A stretch of DNA of 64,000 nucleotides from the NCBI GenBank assembly GCA_964575975.1, contig CAZNTU010000002.1, positions 46,581-110,580 on the forward strand, given 5' to 3'. Position numbers and translations under genes: made by a program. Below the pieces are notes generated by a model that made no database searches, was not told the origin of the DNA, and saw nothing but the letters and a program-made list of their open reading frames with translations. Positions within the stretch are counted from its first letter, which is position 1; every line of letters begins with the position of its first letter. This DNA is from G963674505 sp964575975. Lineage in GTDB: Bacteria > Desulfobacterota > Desulfobacteria > Desulfobacterales > SKZT01. Positions 33,992 to 42,713 of this stretch are shown in pieces.

Positions 33992-35812
33992 ATGTCGTGC
34001 GAGGATCTCTCCCCGTTTTCTCCCCATAGAATATGTCGAAATCTTATCATGCACGGCTTGATTTCCAAAGCTCAGGCAAAGAGCATTTTGCAGAACAAAG
34101 ACCAGTATTTTGAAAAACTCGAAAAAAACAGGCGGTTGAAAAAAGGAAGTGATGTAGTTTGCATATCCAATCCGGTCACTTTCATCGATGTGTTAGTGGC
34201 CATGAACGTCAAGCGTAACGACGTCACCGCCCAGTCGCTCGACGAAGATACTATTTTTCAAGTCCTTTCGACAGAATGGGGAATGCCTTATAAAAAAATC
34301 GATCCGTTAAAGCTGGATTTGAACCTCGTGACGACGACCATTCCTCGCTCGTTTGCGATGAAGCACCTTATCCTTCCCATTTCCATCGACGATGGCTGCC
34401 TGACGGCCGCGACCTCGAACCCGTTCAATCTGGAGGCTTTGGAGGATGTGGCCCGGGCGAGTCAATTAAGGATCAACACGGTCGTCAGTTCCAAAACGGA
34501 CATTATTAAACTGATAGACGAATTTTTCGGCTTCAAATGCTCCATCGCCGCAGCCGAAAACCAGTTTGCTTCCCCTGTGGTCGATCTGGGGAACCTTGAA
34601 CAATACGTCAGGCTGAAATCCTCGGACGAGTTGCCTTCCAACGACCAGCATATTGTCAACGCTGTCAATCATCTTTTCAACTACGCTTTCGATCAACGGG
34701 CTTCGGATATTCACATCGAACCCAAAAGGGACTCCAGCCTTGTGCGGATGCGTATAGACGGCGTGCTTCACACGGTGTACAAGTTGCCGAAAAACGTTCA
34801 TTCCGCCGTTTTAAGCCGCATCAAAAACCTTTCTCGGCTGAACATGGCCGAAAAAAGAAAACCTCAGGACGGACGCATCAAGACGGAAAAAGCGGGGTTC
34901 GAGGCCGAGATTCGGGTTTCCACCGTGCCGGTGGCTTTCGGAGAAAAGGTTGTGATGAGAATCATGCAGCCAGACATTCTTTTCCAAGACCTGGAGAACC
35001 TTGGCCTGACGAAAAACGACCTTGAGCGATACTACCGCATGATCGAACGTCCTCACGGAATGGTGCTGGTTTGCGGCCCCACCGGAAGCGGAAAGTCCAC
35101 GACCTTGTATTCCACCATGCGCTATCTATCCAGCCCGGCTATAAACATCACCACCGTCGAGGACCCCATCGAAATGGTTTGCGAGGATTTCAACCAAATC
35201 GCGGTCCAAACGAGCATCGACATCACCTTCGCCAACATCCTCAGAAACATTCTCAGGCAGGACCCGGACATCATAATGGTTGGAGAAATGAGAGATCTGG
35301 AAACGGCCCGAAACGCGGTCCAGTCGGCGCTAACCGGACACTTGGTCCTGTCCACCCTTCATACCAACGATTCCACGTCCGCGATAACCCGCCTGCTGGA
35401 TCTGGGAATACCCGCCTTTCTGGTCCGAAGCACCCTTACGGGCGTCGTCTCCCAGCGCTTGGTCAGGAAAGTTTGCGAATATTGCAAGGAACCCTTTGAA
35501 ATCGATACGAAAAAGCTCAAGAAGGAACTGGGGCTGACAATTCGGAAGGAAGGACCTGTCCGCCTTTATAGGGGAACCGGTTGCCAAAGGTGCCGCAACA
35601 CCGGATATTTCGGCCGGGTAGCCGTTTTCGAGGCGCTGCCGTATTCGGAGTCGCTTGCGAAGCTGACCGGAGAAAAGACTTCCCTTGAGGGATTGAGACT
35701 GAAAGCCTTGCAGGAGGGATTGGTTACCCTCAGGGAAAACGCGGTCAGAAAGCTTCTGGAGGGAGTGACTACCTACGAGGAAGTGCTGCGGGTTACTTGG
35801 GAGCAGTCGTAG
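33992..35812 (+). CDS. GspE/PilB-family secretion or pilus assembly ATPase
   Basis: About 606 residues. An N-terminal GspE_N-like domain (LISKAQAKSIL, then TFIDVLVAMNV) precedes the hexameric ATPase: DIHIEPKRDSSLVRMRIDG, Walker A GPTGSGKSTT near residue 365, the Asp box TTVEDPIE, Walker B region IIMVGEMRD and the His box LSTLHTNDS. A tetra-Cys zinc site (CEYCKE, then CQRC) is near 500. The start is uncertain (33962 to 34050). No other gsp or pil genes are next to it; the prepilin peptidase at 10763 could work with it. Confidence 0.9.
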   Translation: MSCEDLSPFSPHRICRNLIMHGLISKAQAKSILQNKDQYFEKLEKNRRLKKGSDVVCISNPVTFIDVLVAMNVKRNDVTAQSLDEDTIFQVLSTEWGMPYKKIDPLKLDLNLVTTTIPRSFAMKHLILPISIDDGCLTAATSNPFNLEALEDVARASQLRINTVVSSKTDIIKLIDEFFGFKCSIAAAENQFASPVVDLGNLEQYVRLKSSDELPSNDQHIVNAVNHLFNYAFDQRASDIHIEPKRDSSLVRMRIDGVLHTVYKLPKNVHSAVLSRIKNLSRLNMAEKRKPQDGRIKTEKAGFEAEIRVSTVPVAFGEKVVMRIMQPDILFQDLENLGLTKNDLERYYRMIERPHGMVLVCGPTGSGKSTTLYSTMRYLSSPAINITTVEDPIEMVCEDFNQIAVQTSIDITFANILRNILRQDPDIIMVGEMRDLETARNAVQSALTGHLVLSTLHTNDSTSAITRLLDLGIPAFLVRSTLTGVVSQRLVRKVCEYCKEPFEIDTKKLKKELGLTIRKEGPVRLYRGTGCQRCRNTGYFGRVAVFEALPYSESLAKLTGEKTSLEGLRLKALQEGLVTLRENAVRKLLEGVTTYEEVLRVTWEQS

Positions 35813-35937
35813 AATAGCGCGGTCGTTTTCCTCGAACTTACAGTTGTCACCTAGGCGATGAAAAACATCCCTGGAAAGGTATGCTTTGAAGGGTTTCAAT
35901 TCGAGTTTCCGTTGAAAGCGCGGACCATCGAAGGCAG

Positions 35938-36020
35938 CCGGACCATCCTGGTCCGGCGAGCCGGGATTGGCGACAATGTTCGACCCCTGCGGTTTCGAAC
36001 CAGAGCTGGAAGCTCTGGTT
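35938..36020. repeat. Two strong hairpins in a convergent spacer
   Basis: CCGGACCA/TGGTCCGG (35938-35945 and 35949-35956, loop of 3) and AACCAGAGCT/AGCTCTGGTT (35998-36007 and 36011-36020, loop of 3) are perfect. They lie in the 248-base spacer between the convergent secretion-ATPase and LysM genes. Neither is followed by a T-run, so they may be Rho-type or structural barriers rather than classical terminators. Confidence 0.55.
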
Positions 36021-36060
36021 GCCTTCGTGGTTTCGGCGCTCGGGGAATTTTCGGGATACG

Positions 36061-37104
36061 TCAGGGAACAGGTTCGCCGAATATGGCCCCTATCGGAATG
36101 CCCCCAGATTTGTCGACAAGAACCGTAGACGTGCTCCTTTCCGTATGAAGTACCAAAATCGAGCCGAGCACAATAGGCGTCAGCAGAACTCTTTCTCTCG
36201 TTTTTTCATCGTACAGGACCTTGTCCTGCTTATACACTTGATAGAATTGACCCGGCTTTGCGCCGTCCATTTCGCCTTTGTCGATGAATACGACAGTATC
36301 GTCTCCGAACAACTTCGTAAGCTTTTCCGATGCCACAATATTTCCGTAAAGCCCTTCTTGGCTCTCGACGATCGGAATTCTATGGGATCTTGGTTCGTAT
36401 GGCATCAGCAAATGTCCGACACGTATCGTTCTGTAGGCTTTTACAACCGTCGCCACGGAAAATTTCGGCTCGGTTCGCGTAATTTCCACCACCCCGGTCA
36501 GAAGATGCTGTGTTCCGAGGTTCTTGCCGGATACAGGATGAACGACCGGGGATATGGTCTCGTACGTCACGTATTTCTGGCCGAGACTAACCGAGGTCAT
36601 ATCGGGATGCTTGATGAAAACCGTATCTCCGGTACTTATCATCTCTTTTTCGTCCGCGACTTTCAAAATGGAACCGAGCGGTTCGACTGGTTCTTCCCGG
36701 ATAAAGCCTATGCTTTCGATCGGACTGTAGACATAATACCGGGGGGCCTTTTCCGTTAAATCCAGTTCCTCTCCAGCTTCTTCGGCAGATTCGGGAGGAA
36801 CTTCCTTTTTGGCCTTTTCGACATCCGTTCGCCGGAACAAACGAATTTTCTGACCAGGATAAATCAGATGAGGATTGGTTATCTGTTCGTTTTGACTCCA
36901 AAGGTCGGGCCATAGCCAAGGCGAGTCGTTGAACCGCTTGGAAAGATCCCACAAAGTGTCGCCTTTCTGCACGACATAGTAAATTCCCGTTTCGGTTTCG
37001 ATTACGGGAATCTCTTCCTCAGCGAAAACGCAAAAGGGAAGAACGATAAATACAAACAAAATTCCCGTGTTCAAATAAAATCGGCAAATTTTTTTCGGAC
37101 TCAT
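36061..37104 (-). CDS. LysM-domain protein, secreted
   Basis: 347 residues with a signal peptide (hydrophobic stretch about 14-27, ending FAEEE). One LysM domain spans about 40-90 (YYVVQKGDTLWDLSKRF, then NPHLIYPGQKI), which binds peptidoglycan. The remaining 240 residues, beta-rich by appearance, are unassigned. The ATG at 37104 has GGAGAG five bases upstream. Similar deltaproteobacterial LysM proteins are frequent near surface genes; the role is probably periplasmic and cell-wall-linked. Confidence 0.88.
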   Translation of the reverse strand: MSPKKICRFYLNTGILFVFIVLPFCVFAEEEIPVIETETGIYYVVQKGDTLWDLSKRFNDSPWLWPDLWSQNEQITNPHLIYPGQKIRLFRRTDVEKAKKEVPPESAEEAGEELDLTEKAPRYYVYSPIESIGFIREEPVEPLGSILKVADEKEMISTGDTVFIKHPDMTSVSLGQKYVTYETISPVVHPVSGKNLGTQHLLTGVVEITRTEPKFSVATVVKAYRTIRVGHLLMPYEPRSHRIPIVESQEGLYGNIVASEKLTKLFGDDTVVFIDKGEMDGAKPGQFYQVYKQDKVLYDEKTRERVLLTPIVLGSILVLHTERSTSTVLVDKSGGIPIGAIFGEPVP

Positions 37105-37344
37105 TTGACTCTCCAATCTATTCCGAGCTAAGAAGGTCGATACTAAACGATTAGGCTTGCGACGATGAAAAACGAAAATTCAAAGAACTCCCCTTAATGC
37201 ATCAGGTAACTCGCTTTTTCATCATTTGTCAAGCTTTTACCGGGTCTTATATTGCAAATGACAATTCGACGGCCGATGGAGGGCCGGAAAATCGGTTGTC
37301 GAATAGGGTAAAAAACGTTCGCATGGACATATCGGGAGTCGCAT

Positions 37345-38157
37345 ATGGAGAAACTAGTAGAGAAAGCGTCGGAAAGTCTGGCGTTGATGAGGGGAAAAAA
37401 ACCTTTGGTTCATTATATCACCAATTTTGTGGTTGTTAATTTTGCCGCCAACGCATTGTTGGCGGCGGGGGCCTCGCCGGTGATGGCCTATGCGGAGGAG
37501 GAAGTGGGCGAGATCGTATCCATGGCCGATGCGTTGGGTCTCAATATCGGGGCCCCTACACGCGAAAAGATTTCCGCCATGATTTGCGCCGGAAAACGGG
37601 CAAACGAAAAACCCATTCCTGCGGTATTGGATCCCGTAGGTTCCGGTGGAGCCTCCTTCCGGACCGCCGCAGCTCGGAGGCTGATTGAAAGCGTCGATTT
37701 CAGCGCTATTCGCGGAAATCCATCCGAAATTTTTTCCCTTGCTTCCGACGAGGCGAAAACAAGAGGGGTCGATACCCGGCTTTCCGTCGAGGACGTCTCC
37801 GAAACGGCGACGGATCTTGCCCGCAAATTGAAAACGACGATAGTCGTTACCGGCGACGTAGATTTGATTACCGATGGAGACAGAATCGTTCGGGTGTCGA
37901 ACGGAAGCGCGTTTTTCGGACGAGTTACCGGCGCGGGTTGCGCCGTGACAGGCATTATAGCCGCCTTCCTGTCCGTGGACCCCGATCCCGTCGGTGCCTG
38001 TGCGTCGGCTCTTTCCTATTTCGGAGTAGCGGGGGAAATGGCGGAGAAAGAAAGCAACGGGCCGGGAAGCTTTGTCCCGTGTTTTCTGGACGCTCTTTGC
38101 AATCTTTCTCCTGAAGACATGAAAAAGAAATCGAAAATTCGGGAGCTATACGGTTAA
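37345..38157 (+). CDS. thiM: Hydroxyethylthiazole kinase
   Basis: 270-residue ribokinase-like enzyme that phosphorylates the thiazole alcohol for thiamine salvage. Diagnostic are HYITNFVVVNFAANALLAAG, ASPVMAYAEEEV, NIGAPTRE, LDPVGSGGASFR, RGNPSEI and the anion hole VTGAGCAVTG. GGGAG lies six bases before the ATG. No TPP riboswitch is visible in the 240 bases upstream, and no thiE or thiD partner is adjacent, so it seems to be a free-standing salvage gene. Confidence 0.95.
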   Translation: MEKLVEKASESLALMRGKKPLVHYITNFVVVNFAANALLAAGASPVMAYAEEEVGEIVSMADALGLNIGAPTREKISAMICAGKRANEKPIPAVLDPVGSGGASFRTAAARRLIESVDFSAIRGNPSEIFSLASDEAKTRGVDTRLSVEDVSETATDLARKLKTTIVVTGDVDLITDGDRIVRVSNGSAFFGRVTGAGCAVTGIIAAFLSVDPDPVGACASALSYFGVAGEMAEKESNGPGSFVPCFLDALCNLSPEDMKKKSKIRELYG

Positions 38158-38179
38158 GTATTAGGTTTTAAGCTGTTTC

Positions 38180-38392
38180 TTAACCCTGCTGTTTCAATCG
38201 ACACTCCTTGTCCCATTCAGGGCACGCGTCTTTCACGGGAGTCGTGTATCTGACCATGCATTCGCCGCATTCCATTTCCACGTTGGGAACGTCGCCGAAT
38301 CTCTTTTGAATTTCTTCCTTGCTCAAGTGGGACACGGCGCTGCAACCGCATTGCGGGCATGCTGTTTTCACCTGGTATTTTTTCTCAGACAT
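38180..38392 (-). CDS. Small zinc-ribbon-like Cys protein
   Basis: 70 residues with CPQCGC near the start, CGEC in the middle and two further Cys (ACPEWDKEC), enough for a zinc or Fe-S site. Family unknown. A perfect CGGAGG is seven bases before the ATG. It lies 39 bases downstream of fumC in the same direction and is likely co-transcribed. Confidence 0.7.
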   Translation of the reverse strand: MSEKKYQVKTACPQCGCSAVSHLSKEEIQKRFGDVPNVEMECGECMVRYTTPVKDACPEWDKECRLKQQG

Positions 38393-38431
38393 TTTCGCAC
38401 CTCCGATGATTTATAGGTTGACAAACAAAAT

Positions 38432-39796
38432 CTATGGAAGGAGGCGATCAAGAACCTCCTTCGGCAGAATATTATCCTCCAAAGCGATTTCCCTGATAGT
38501 CTTGTTTTTTTCGAACGCCTTTTTGGCAAGTTCGGCGGCCCGGTCGTAGCCGATCTCGGGCACTAGGTTCGTCGCAAGCGCCAAACTTTGCTCGACATAG
38601 GAGTTGCATTTTTCGACGTTAGCGGAAATGCCTTCGACGCATCTTTCGGAAAGATTCTTGCAGGCCTTGGCCGCGAGTTTTATCGACTGGAGCAGATCGT
38701 AGGCTATGAGCGGGAGTGCCGTGTTAAGTTCGAAGTTTCCGAACTGCGCGGCCAACGCAATGGCGGCGTCGTTCCCGACGATTTGAAACGAAGCCTGGAT
38801 GACGGCCTCGGGAATAACCGGGTTGATTTTTCCCGGCATAATCGAGGATCCGGGTTGAAGCGGAGGCAAGGCGATTTCCCCGATTCCGCAGCGAGGTCCA
38901 GATGACAGCCACCTGAGGTCGTTGGCTATTTTTACGAGTGCGGTCGCTATGGTCTTCAAGACGCCGCTGGTCTCCACTGCCACGTCCCGTGCAGCCTGAG
39001 CTTCGAAGTGGTTGACGGCTTCTTTGAATTCGATCTGGGTTGCTTTGGAAACGAGCGCGATGGTTTTCGAGGCGAATTCGGGAGCGGCGTTCAAACCCGT
39101 TCCCACCGCCGTTCCACCCAGAGCGAGTTCGCCCAGTCGTTTTTCGACATCGGCGATCCTCTCGATCCCCAACTTGATCTGCCGCGCGTATCCCGAAAAC
39201 TCGTTTCCCAGTGTCAGAGGCACGGCGTCCTGAAGATGGGTCCTTCCGATTTTCCGAATCCCTGAAAATTCGAACGCTTTCTGGAGAAGCGCGACATTGA
39301 GCTGCGCCAATGCCGGTTTCAGCTTCTCCTTGATCAAAATCATGGACGATACGTTGATGGCAGTCGGGATGAGGTCGTTGCTGGATTGGCCCAAGTTGAC
39401 ATGGTCGTTCGGATGCACAGGCGACTTTCCGCCCCTTTTTCCCGCGAGTATCTCGTTGGCCCGCCCGGCTATCACTTCGTTGACGTTCATGTTGGTGGAC
39501 GTCCCCGAGCCCGTCTGGAATACATCCACGACGAACTGCCCAGCCATCTTCCCGTTCAATATGTCATCGACCGCTTCTCCGATCGCGCCGCAGATATCGT
39601 CTTTCAGGAGTCCCAGTTCGTTGTTGGCAAGAGCGGCGCATTTTTTTATCAAAGCAACGGCGTGTATGAATTCATCCGGGAGCCTCAAGTCGCTCACTTT
39701 GAAATTCTCTGCCGCTCTCATGGTTTGGACGCCGTAATAGGCGTCTTCCGGAATCTGCATCGAACCCATGGAATCCGTTTCCGTGCGAAATTTCAT
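38432..39796 (-). CDS. fumC: Class II fumarate hydratase (FumC)
   Basis: Oxygen-stable fumarase of the TCA cycle, 454 residues. Diagnostic are RTETDSMGSMQIPEDAYYG, the TSTNMNVNEVIA loop, HPNDHVNLGQSSND, the active-site His and the loop GSSIMPGKINPVIPE. The last motif is shared with aspartate ammonia-lyase, so AspA remains a minor alternative, but the N-terminus favours fumarase. The ATG at 39796 is chosen; an upstream start 14 codons earlier has no ribosome site. Citrate synthase at 41451 fits the same pathway. Confidence 0.88.
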   Translation of the reverse strand: MKFRTETDSMGSMQIPEDAYYGVQTMRAAENFKVSDLRLPDEFIHAVALIKKCAALANNELGLLKDDICGAIGEAVDDILNGKMAGQFVVDVFQTGSGTSTNMNVNEVIAGRANEILAGKRGGKSPVHPNDHVNLGQSSNDLIPTAINVSSMILIKEKLKPALAQLNVALLQKAFEFSGIRKIGRTHLQDAVPLTLGNEFSGYARQIKLGIERIADVEKRLGELALGGTAVGTGLNAAPEFASKTIALVSKATQIEFKEAVNHFEAQAARDVAVETSGVLKTIATALVKIANDLRWLSSGPRCGIGEIALPPLQPGSSIMPGKINPVIPEAVIQASFQIVGNDAAIALAAQFGNFELNTALPLIAYDLLQSIKLAAKACKNLSERCVEGISANVEKCNSYVEQSLALATNLVPEIGYDRAAELAKKAFEKNKTIREIALEDNILPKEVLDRLLP

Positions 39797-39904
39797 ATTC
39801 TCGAATCTTTCCGAAAAAGCGCGCGCCGCTCTTGGCAAACGGCACGCGGAATTGATGTTGTCGGTTCGAAATTAAACTCTTCCCGTTAAAAAGACAATGG
39901 ATTT

Positions 39905-40165
39905 TTACAGACCCGGTTTCGGATACCTTTCCGACATGTCCTTGAGCTGGGCGATTTCGATGCCAAGGCTTACGCATTGCTTGCCGTCCATGCACAACGC
40001 CGCGTCTTTCTCCTCCAGGTAATGCTTGACCTCCTTGCCCCCTTTTTCCAGGCTCACGACCCAAAGTTTTTGCACATTGTCGTAATCCACCTTTACATCT
40101 ATGCCACATTCGCCGATATCCGGGTAAACTGACTGTATTTTTTTGCAGAGTTCTTCCTTGTTCAT
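39905..40165 (-). CDS. Small unknown protein (86 aa)
   Basis: 86 residues, soluble, alpha/beta-like by appearance, with Cys at LCKK, GECG, ALCM and KQCV. The ATG at 40165 is preceded by a run of purines (GAAAGGGGG). The segment VDYDNVQKLWVVSLEKGGKEVKHYLE looks like a well-ordered beta-hairpin. No known family was recognised. It lies upstream of fumC in the same direction. Confidence 0.65.
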   Translation of the reverse strand: MNKEELCKKIQSVYPDIGECGIDVKVDYDNVQKLWVVSLEKGGKEVKHYLEEKDAALCMDGKQCVSLGIEIAQLKDMSERYPKPGL

Positions 40166-40465
40166 GCGTTTCCCCCTTTCTCGAGAGTTCAGACGTCGGG
40201 CCTGTTCGACAAAAACCCGCGTCGTTTCGGCGGACCGTGTCCGGACTCGCCTGGGCGATTTACGTTGCATTTAAACGTAACCATAAAACACTTTTGCGCA
40301 AGTAAATCTCGCGCATCGAATGAAACTACGCTGTCTAGAAAAGGGGAACCGGCCTTTTGTCGCTCGGAGGTGATGAGTCTGACCGGGGATCGGCAAACGC
40401 CGTGGGAAACGACTTCCTCGAAAGGCGATTTTTTTGGATATCTTTGACGGAGTGGACTTCGGGCG

Positions 40466-40495
40466 AAAAAAACGGGCGAATATTCCATTCGCCCG
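40466..40495 (-). terminator. Intrinsic terminator
   Basis: Perfect 9-bp stem CGGGCGAAT (40473-40481) with ATTCGCCCG (40487-40495), loop 5, followed on the reverse strand by seven T (40466-40472). It ends the small gene at 40551-40715. Confidence 0.85.
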
Positions 40496-40550
40496 ATATT
40501 TTTGTATTCGTTGCGCTTGTTTTGTCGCGCGGCCGGTTTACGCCGAGAAC

Positions 40551-40715
40551 TTAGCCGCAAATTTTGCAATCGGTCAGGCACGTTTCGTATTGCTCATCCC
40601 TGATATCCAGATCTCTGTTTTCCGAATTTTCCCCCAAAGAATTTTCTCCCCAATATGTTCGAATGCATTCGGCAATGCACATTTGTTCGTCCTTCGTGAT
40701 TCGTCGATCTTCCAT
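40551..40715 (-). CDS. Small twin-CX3C protein (54 aa)
   Basis: 54 residues with CIAEC near residue 13 and CLTDC near 46, plus a further Cys two residues on (CKIC). The paired CX3C arrangement resembles intermembrane-space-type disulfide hairpins or a compact metal site; the function is unknown. AGGAGG sits seven bases before the ATG at 40715, which I prefer to a start eight codons upstream. A terminator follows directly. Confidence 0.72.
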   Translation of the reverse strand: MEDRRITKDEQMCIAECIRTYWGENSLGENSENRDLDIRDEQYETCLTDCKICG

Positions 40716-40830
40716 GATTTCACCTCCTGTTAGCGGCATCCGTTGAATGGAACCTCTTGCGAGGCATTGTCGTCGGTCGACTTTCGTAAATTAACCACAA
40801 AGGAATATTATTCAACGATTCCCATATCGC

Positions 40831-40855
40831 AAAAAAAAGCGTCCTTCAGAGGACG
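40831..40855 (-). terminator. Intrinsic terminator of the Fur-family gene
   Basis: Stem CGTCCT (40840-40845) with AGGACG (40850-40855) and a 4-base loop, followed on the reverse strand by eight T (40831-40838), 31 bases after the regulator's stop codon. Confidence 0.85.
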
Positions 40856-40885
40856 TCGTATTAAAATTCCAATTGTTATTTTTTT

Positions 40886-41314
40886 TTAAATCAACAGCGC
40901 CTTTTCGGACGGGTTCACCGCGATTTTGAGCGAGCATTTCCCGCAGAGTCCCAAAAATTCCAAACGATGCCCCAATATCTTGAATCCCGTTTGGGAGGTC
41001 AGTTTTTCTTCCAAGTTCGGTATAGCCTCCATAGAAGCGTCTTCGACCAAGTCGCACCGCACGCACCGGATATGATAATGAGGCTCGGGGTTTCCGTCGT
41101 AGCGGCGAAGCGTGCCCGCAAGCTCCAGGGTCTGGATCTCGCCTATCTCCGTCAGGACCTCCAAATTCCGATACACCGTGCCCAGGCTTATTCTCGGCAG
41201 CCGTTTACGCACTATTTCGTACACTTCGTCAGCTGAGGGATGCGAACATGCTTTTCTCAATTCGTCGAGAATGACCTTCCTTTGTTTTGTCATTCTCAGG
41301 TTGGCAATATTCAA
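40886..41314 (-). CDS. Fur-family (PerR-like) regulator
   Basis: 142 residues with the Fur winged helix (MTKQRKVILDELRKACSHPSADEVYEIV, read in parts; recognition SLGTVYRNLEVLTEIGEI) and the dimerisation domain with the metal-site HYHIRCVRCDLVED and GLCGKCSL (two CxxC structural zinc pairs). Iron, zinc and peroxide sensors of this family cannot be told apart reliably; the histidine pair and short length are PerR-like. It starts with TTG at 41314 with GGAGG ten bases upstream, overlapping the end of a 31-codon leader frame. Confidence 0.9.
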   Translation of the reverse strand: MNIANLRMTKQRKVILDELRKACSHPSADEVYEIVRKRLPRISLGTVYRNLEVLTEIGEIQTLELAGTLRRYDGNPEPHYHIRCVRCDLVEDASMEAIPNLEEKLTSQTGFKILGHRLEFLGLCGKCSLKIAVNPSEKALLI

Positions 41315-41406
41315 CCTTTGTATTCCTCCGGCAAAAAATCCAAGAAACTATCGCAAAAAGTTTCCTTCTCATCTCCAAAATGAACGGAAATGTCAATAAA
41401 TTTCAT
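41311..41406 (-). other. Possible 31-codon leader frame before the Fur-family gene
   Basis: An ATG at 41406 opens a frame of 31 codons (MKFIDISVHFGDEK, ending LPEEYKG) whose TGA overlaps the regulator's TTG start (TTGA). GGAAAA lies a few bases before its ATG. If translated it could couple to the regulator. The composition is protein-like but no family is known. Confidence 0.3.
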
Positions 41407-41420
41407 GGTTTTCCGGCAAT

Positions 41421-41438
41421 AAAAACCGGCTTTGCCGG
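41421..41438 (-). terminator. Intrinsic terminator of the citrate synthase gene
   Basis: Reverse-strand stem CCGGC/GCCGG (41434-41438 and 41426-41430, loop 3) followed by five T (41421-41425), 12 bases after the citrate synthase stop. Confidence 0.75.
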
Positions 41439-41450
41439 GAAAAAGGCCAC

Positions 41451-42632
41451 TTATCTTTGATCGATGGGAACGAACTTGCATTCCTCCGGGCCGCAATATT
41501 CGCCTACGTACTCGGATTCGGGCCGGTAGAGCATAGGCTTCGGCGCGGCTTCGGCGAATTGTTCCTCCAAAACGTGAGTGGTCCAACCGGCCACTCTCGA
41601 AATGGCGAACACAGGCGTAAAGAAATCCATCGGTATGCCCATGGAATAATACAAGCTGGCGCTGTAGAAATCCACGTTGACGTAAATTTCCCTGCCTTTA
41701 TGCTCCTTGAAAGCTTTCTTCGCCTCATTTTCGAGTTTGGCGGACATTTCGTGCCATTTGGTATCTCCGGCCCGTTCTCCCATTGTTTTGCTCATTGGAG
41801 CGAGAATATACGCCCGGGGATCGTCGGTCTGGTACACGGCATGTCCCAACCCCATGATCTTTTTACCTTTCTCGAGAATCTTCTTCACGTACGGTTCGAC
41901 ATTTTCGGGAGAACCGATCTCCTTTAGCATCTCCATGACCCGGACGTTCGCTCCGCCGTGAAGTTCGCCGGACAGCGATCCGATCCCGGCGGCCACGGCG
42001 GCGTACATATGGGCCTTCGTGGAGGCCACTTCGCGAGCTGCGAAAGTCGATGCGTTGAAGCCGTGGTCCGCGTGAAGCACCAAGGCCGTGTCCATGTAAC
42101 GCGCGACTTCTTCGTCGGGCTTATCTCCCGAAAGCATGTACAGAAAATTGGCGGCATGGCCTAGGCCTTCGGCCGGAGTCAATACTTCGCGTCCGTTGCG
42201 AATACGGTCCCATGCGGCCAACACTGTCGGAAGCTTCGCGATCAGTCGAATGGCCATTCTCTCCGAAGCCTCTCTTGACTGGTTCCTGATCTCCGGGTCG
42301 TAATTTGCCAAAAGCGGGACTCCCGCCTGGAGGACATCCATGGGCAGGGCGTCGCGAGGTATCGTTTTCAGCGCCACCACGACACCGTCCGGAATATTTC
42401 TCTCCGCCTTCAACTTGTTCTTGAAAGCGGCCAGTTCCTTTTCGTTTGGCAGCTTCTCGTAAATCAAAAGATGGGCCGTTTCCTCGAAGGAAACCTTTTC
42501 GGCGAGGTCCTGGATCAAGTATCCCCGGTAAATGAGCTTGCCCTCGCTTCCCCTGACGTCGCTGATTTTAGAACTCGCGATTACAAGCCCCCGGAGCCCG
42601 GTGTTTTTAACAGGTAAACATTCGTCAGCCAT
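41451..42632 (-). CDS. gltA: Citrate synthase (type I, short bacterial form)
   Basis: Condenses acetyl-CoA and oxaloacetate, 393 residues. The catalytic His sites (LHGGANVRVMEML and LGHAVYQTDDPRA) and Asp (VNVDFYSASLYYSMG) are present. The length and motif YRGYLIQDLAE match the hexameric or archaeal-type enzymes, which include 2-methylcitrate synthase; no prp genes are nearby, so citrate synthase is preferred. An excellent GGGAGG lies seven bases before the ATG at 42632. A terminator follows. Upstream is a zinc-ribbon small protein. Confidence 0.93.
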   Translation of the reverse strand: MADECLPVKNTGLRGLVIASSKISDVRGSEGKLIYRGYLIQDLAEKVSFEETAHLLIYEKLPNEKELAAFKNKLKAERNIPDGVVVALKTIPRDALPMDVLQAGVPLLANYDPEIRNQSREASERMAIRLIAKLPTVLAAWDRIRNGREVLTPAEGLGHAANFLYMLSGDKPDEEVARYMDTALVLHADHGFNASTFAAREVASTKAHMYAAVAAGIGSLSGELHGGANVRVMEMLKEIGSPENVEPYVKKILEKGKKIMGLGHAVYQTDDPRAYILAPMSKTMGERAGDTKWHEMSAKLENEAKKAFKEHKGREIYVNVDFYSASLYYSMGIPMDFFTPVFAISRVAGWTTHVLEEQFAEAAPKPMLYRPESEYVGEYCGPEECKFVPIDQR

Positions 42633-42713
42633 CTTAAACCTCCCTTTCCAATGCCGCCTTGTCCTGTGACACAGTGAAGGTCGATACGTTTTCCGGAAAT
42701 CCGCGACGGAAAA

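Noticed and set aside
37140..37344. TPP riboswitch before thiM
   Set aside because: No CUGAGA or ACCUGAUC-type conserved boxes were found in the 205 bases upstream.
38155..38175. TATTAGGTTTTA-like string resembling 56796-56810
   Set aside because: Two short A+T-rich matches are not enough for a repeat family, and no CRISPR-like periodicity exists.
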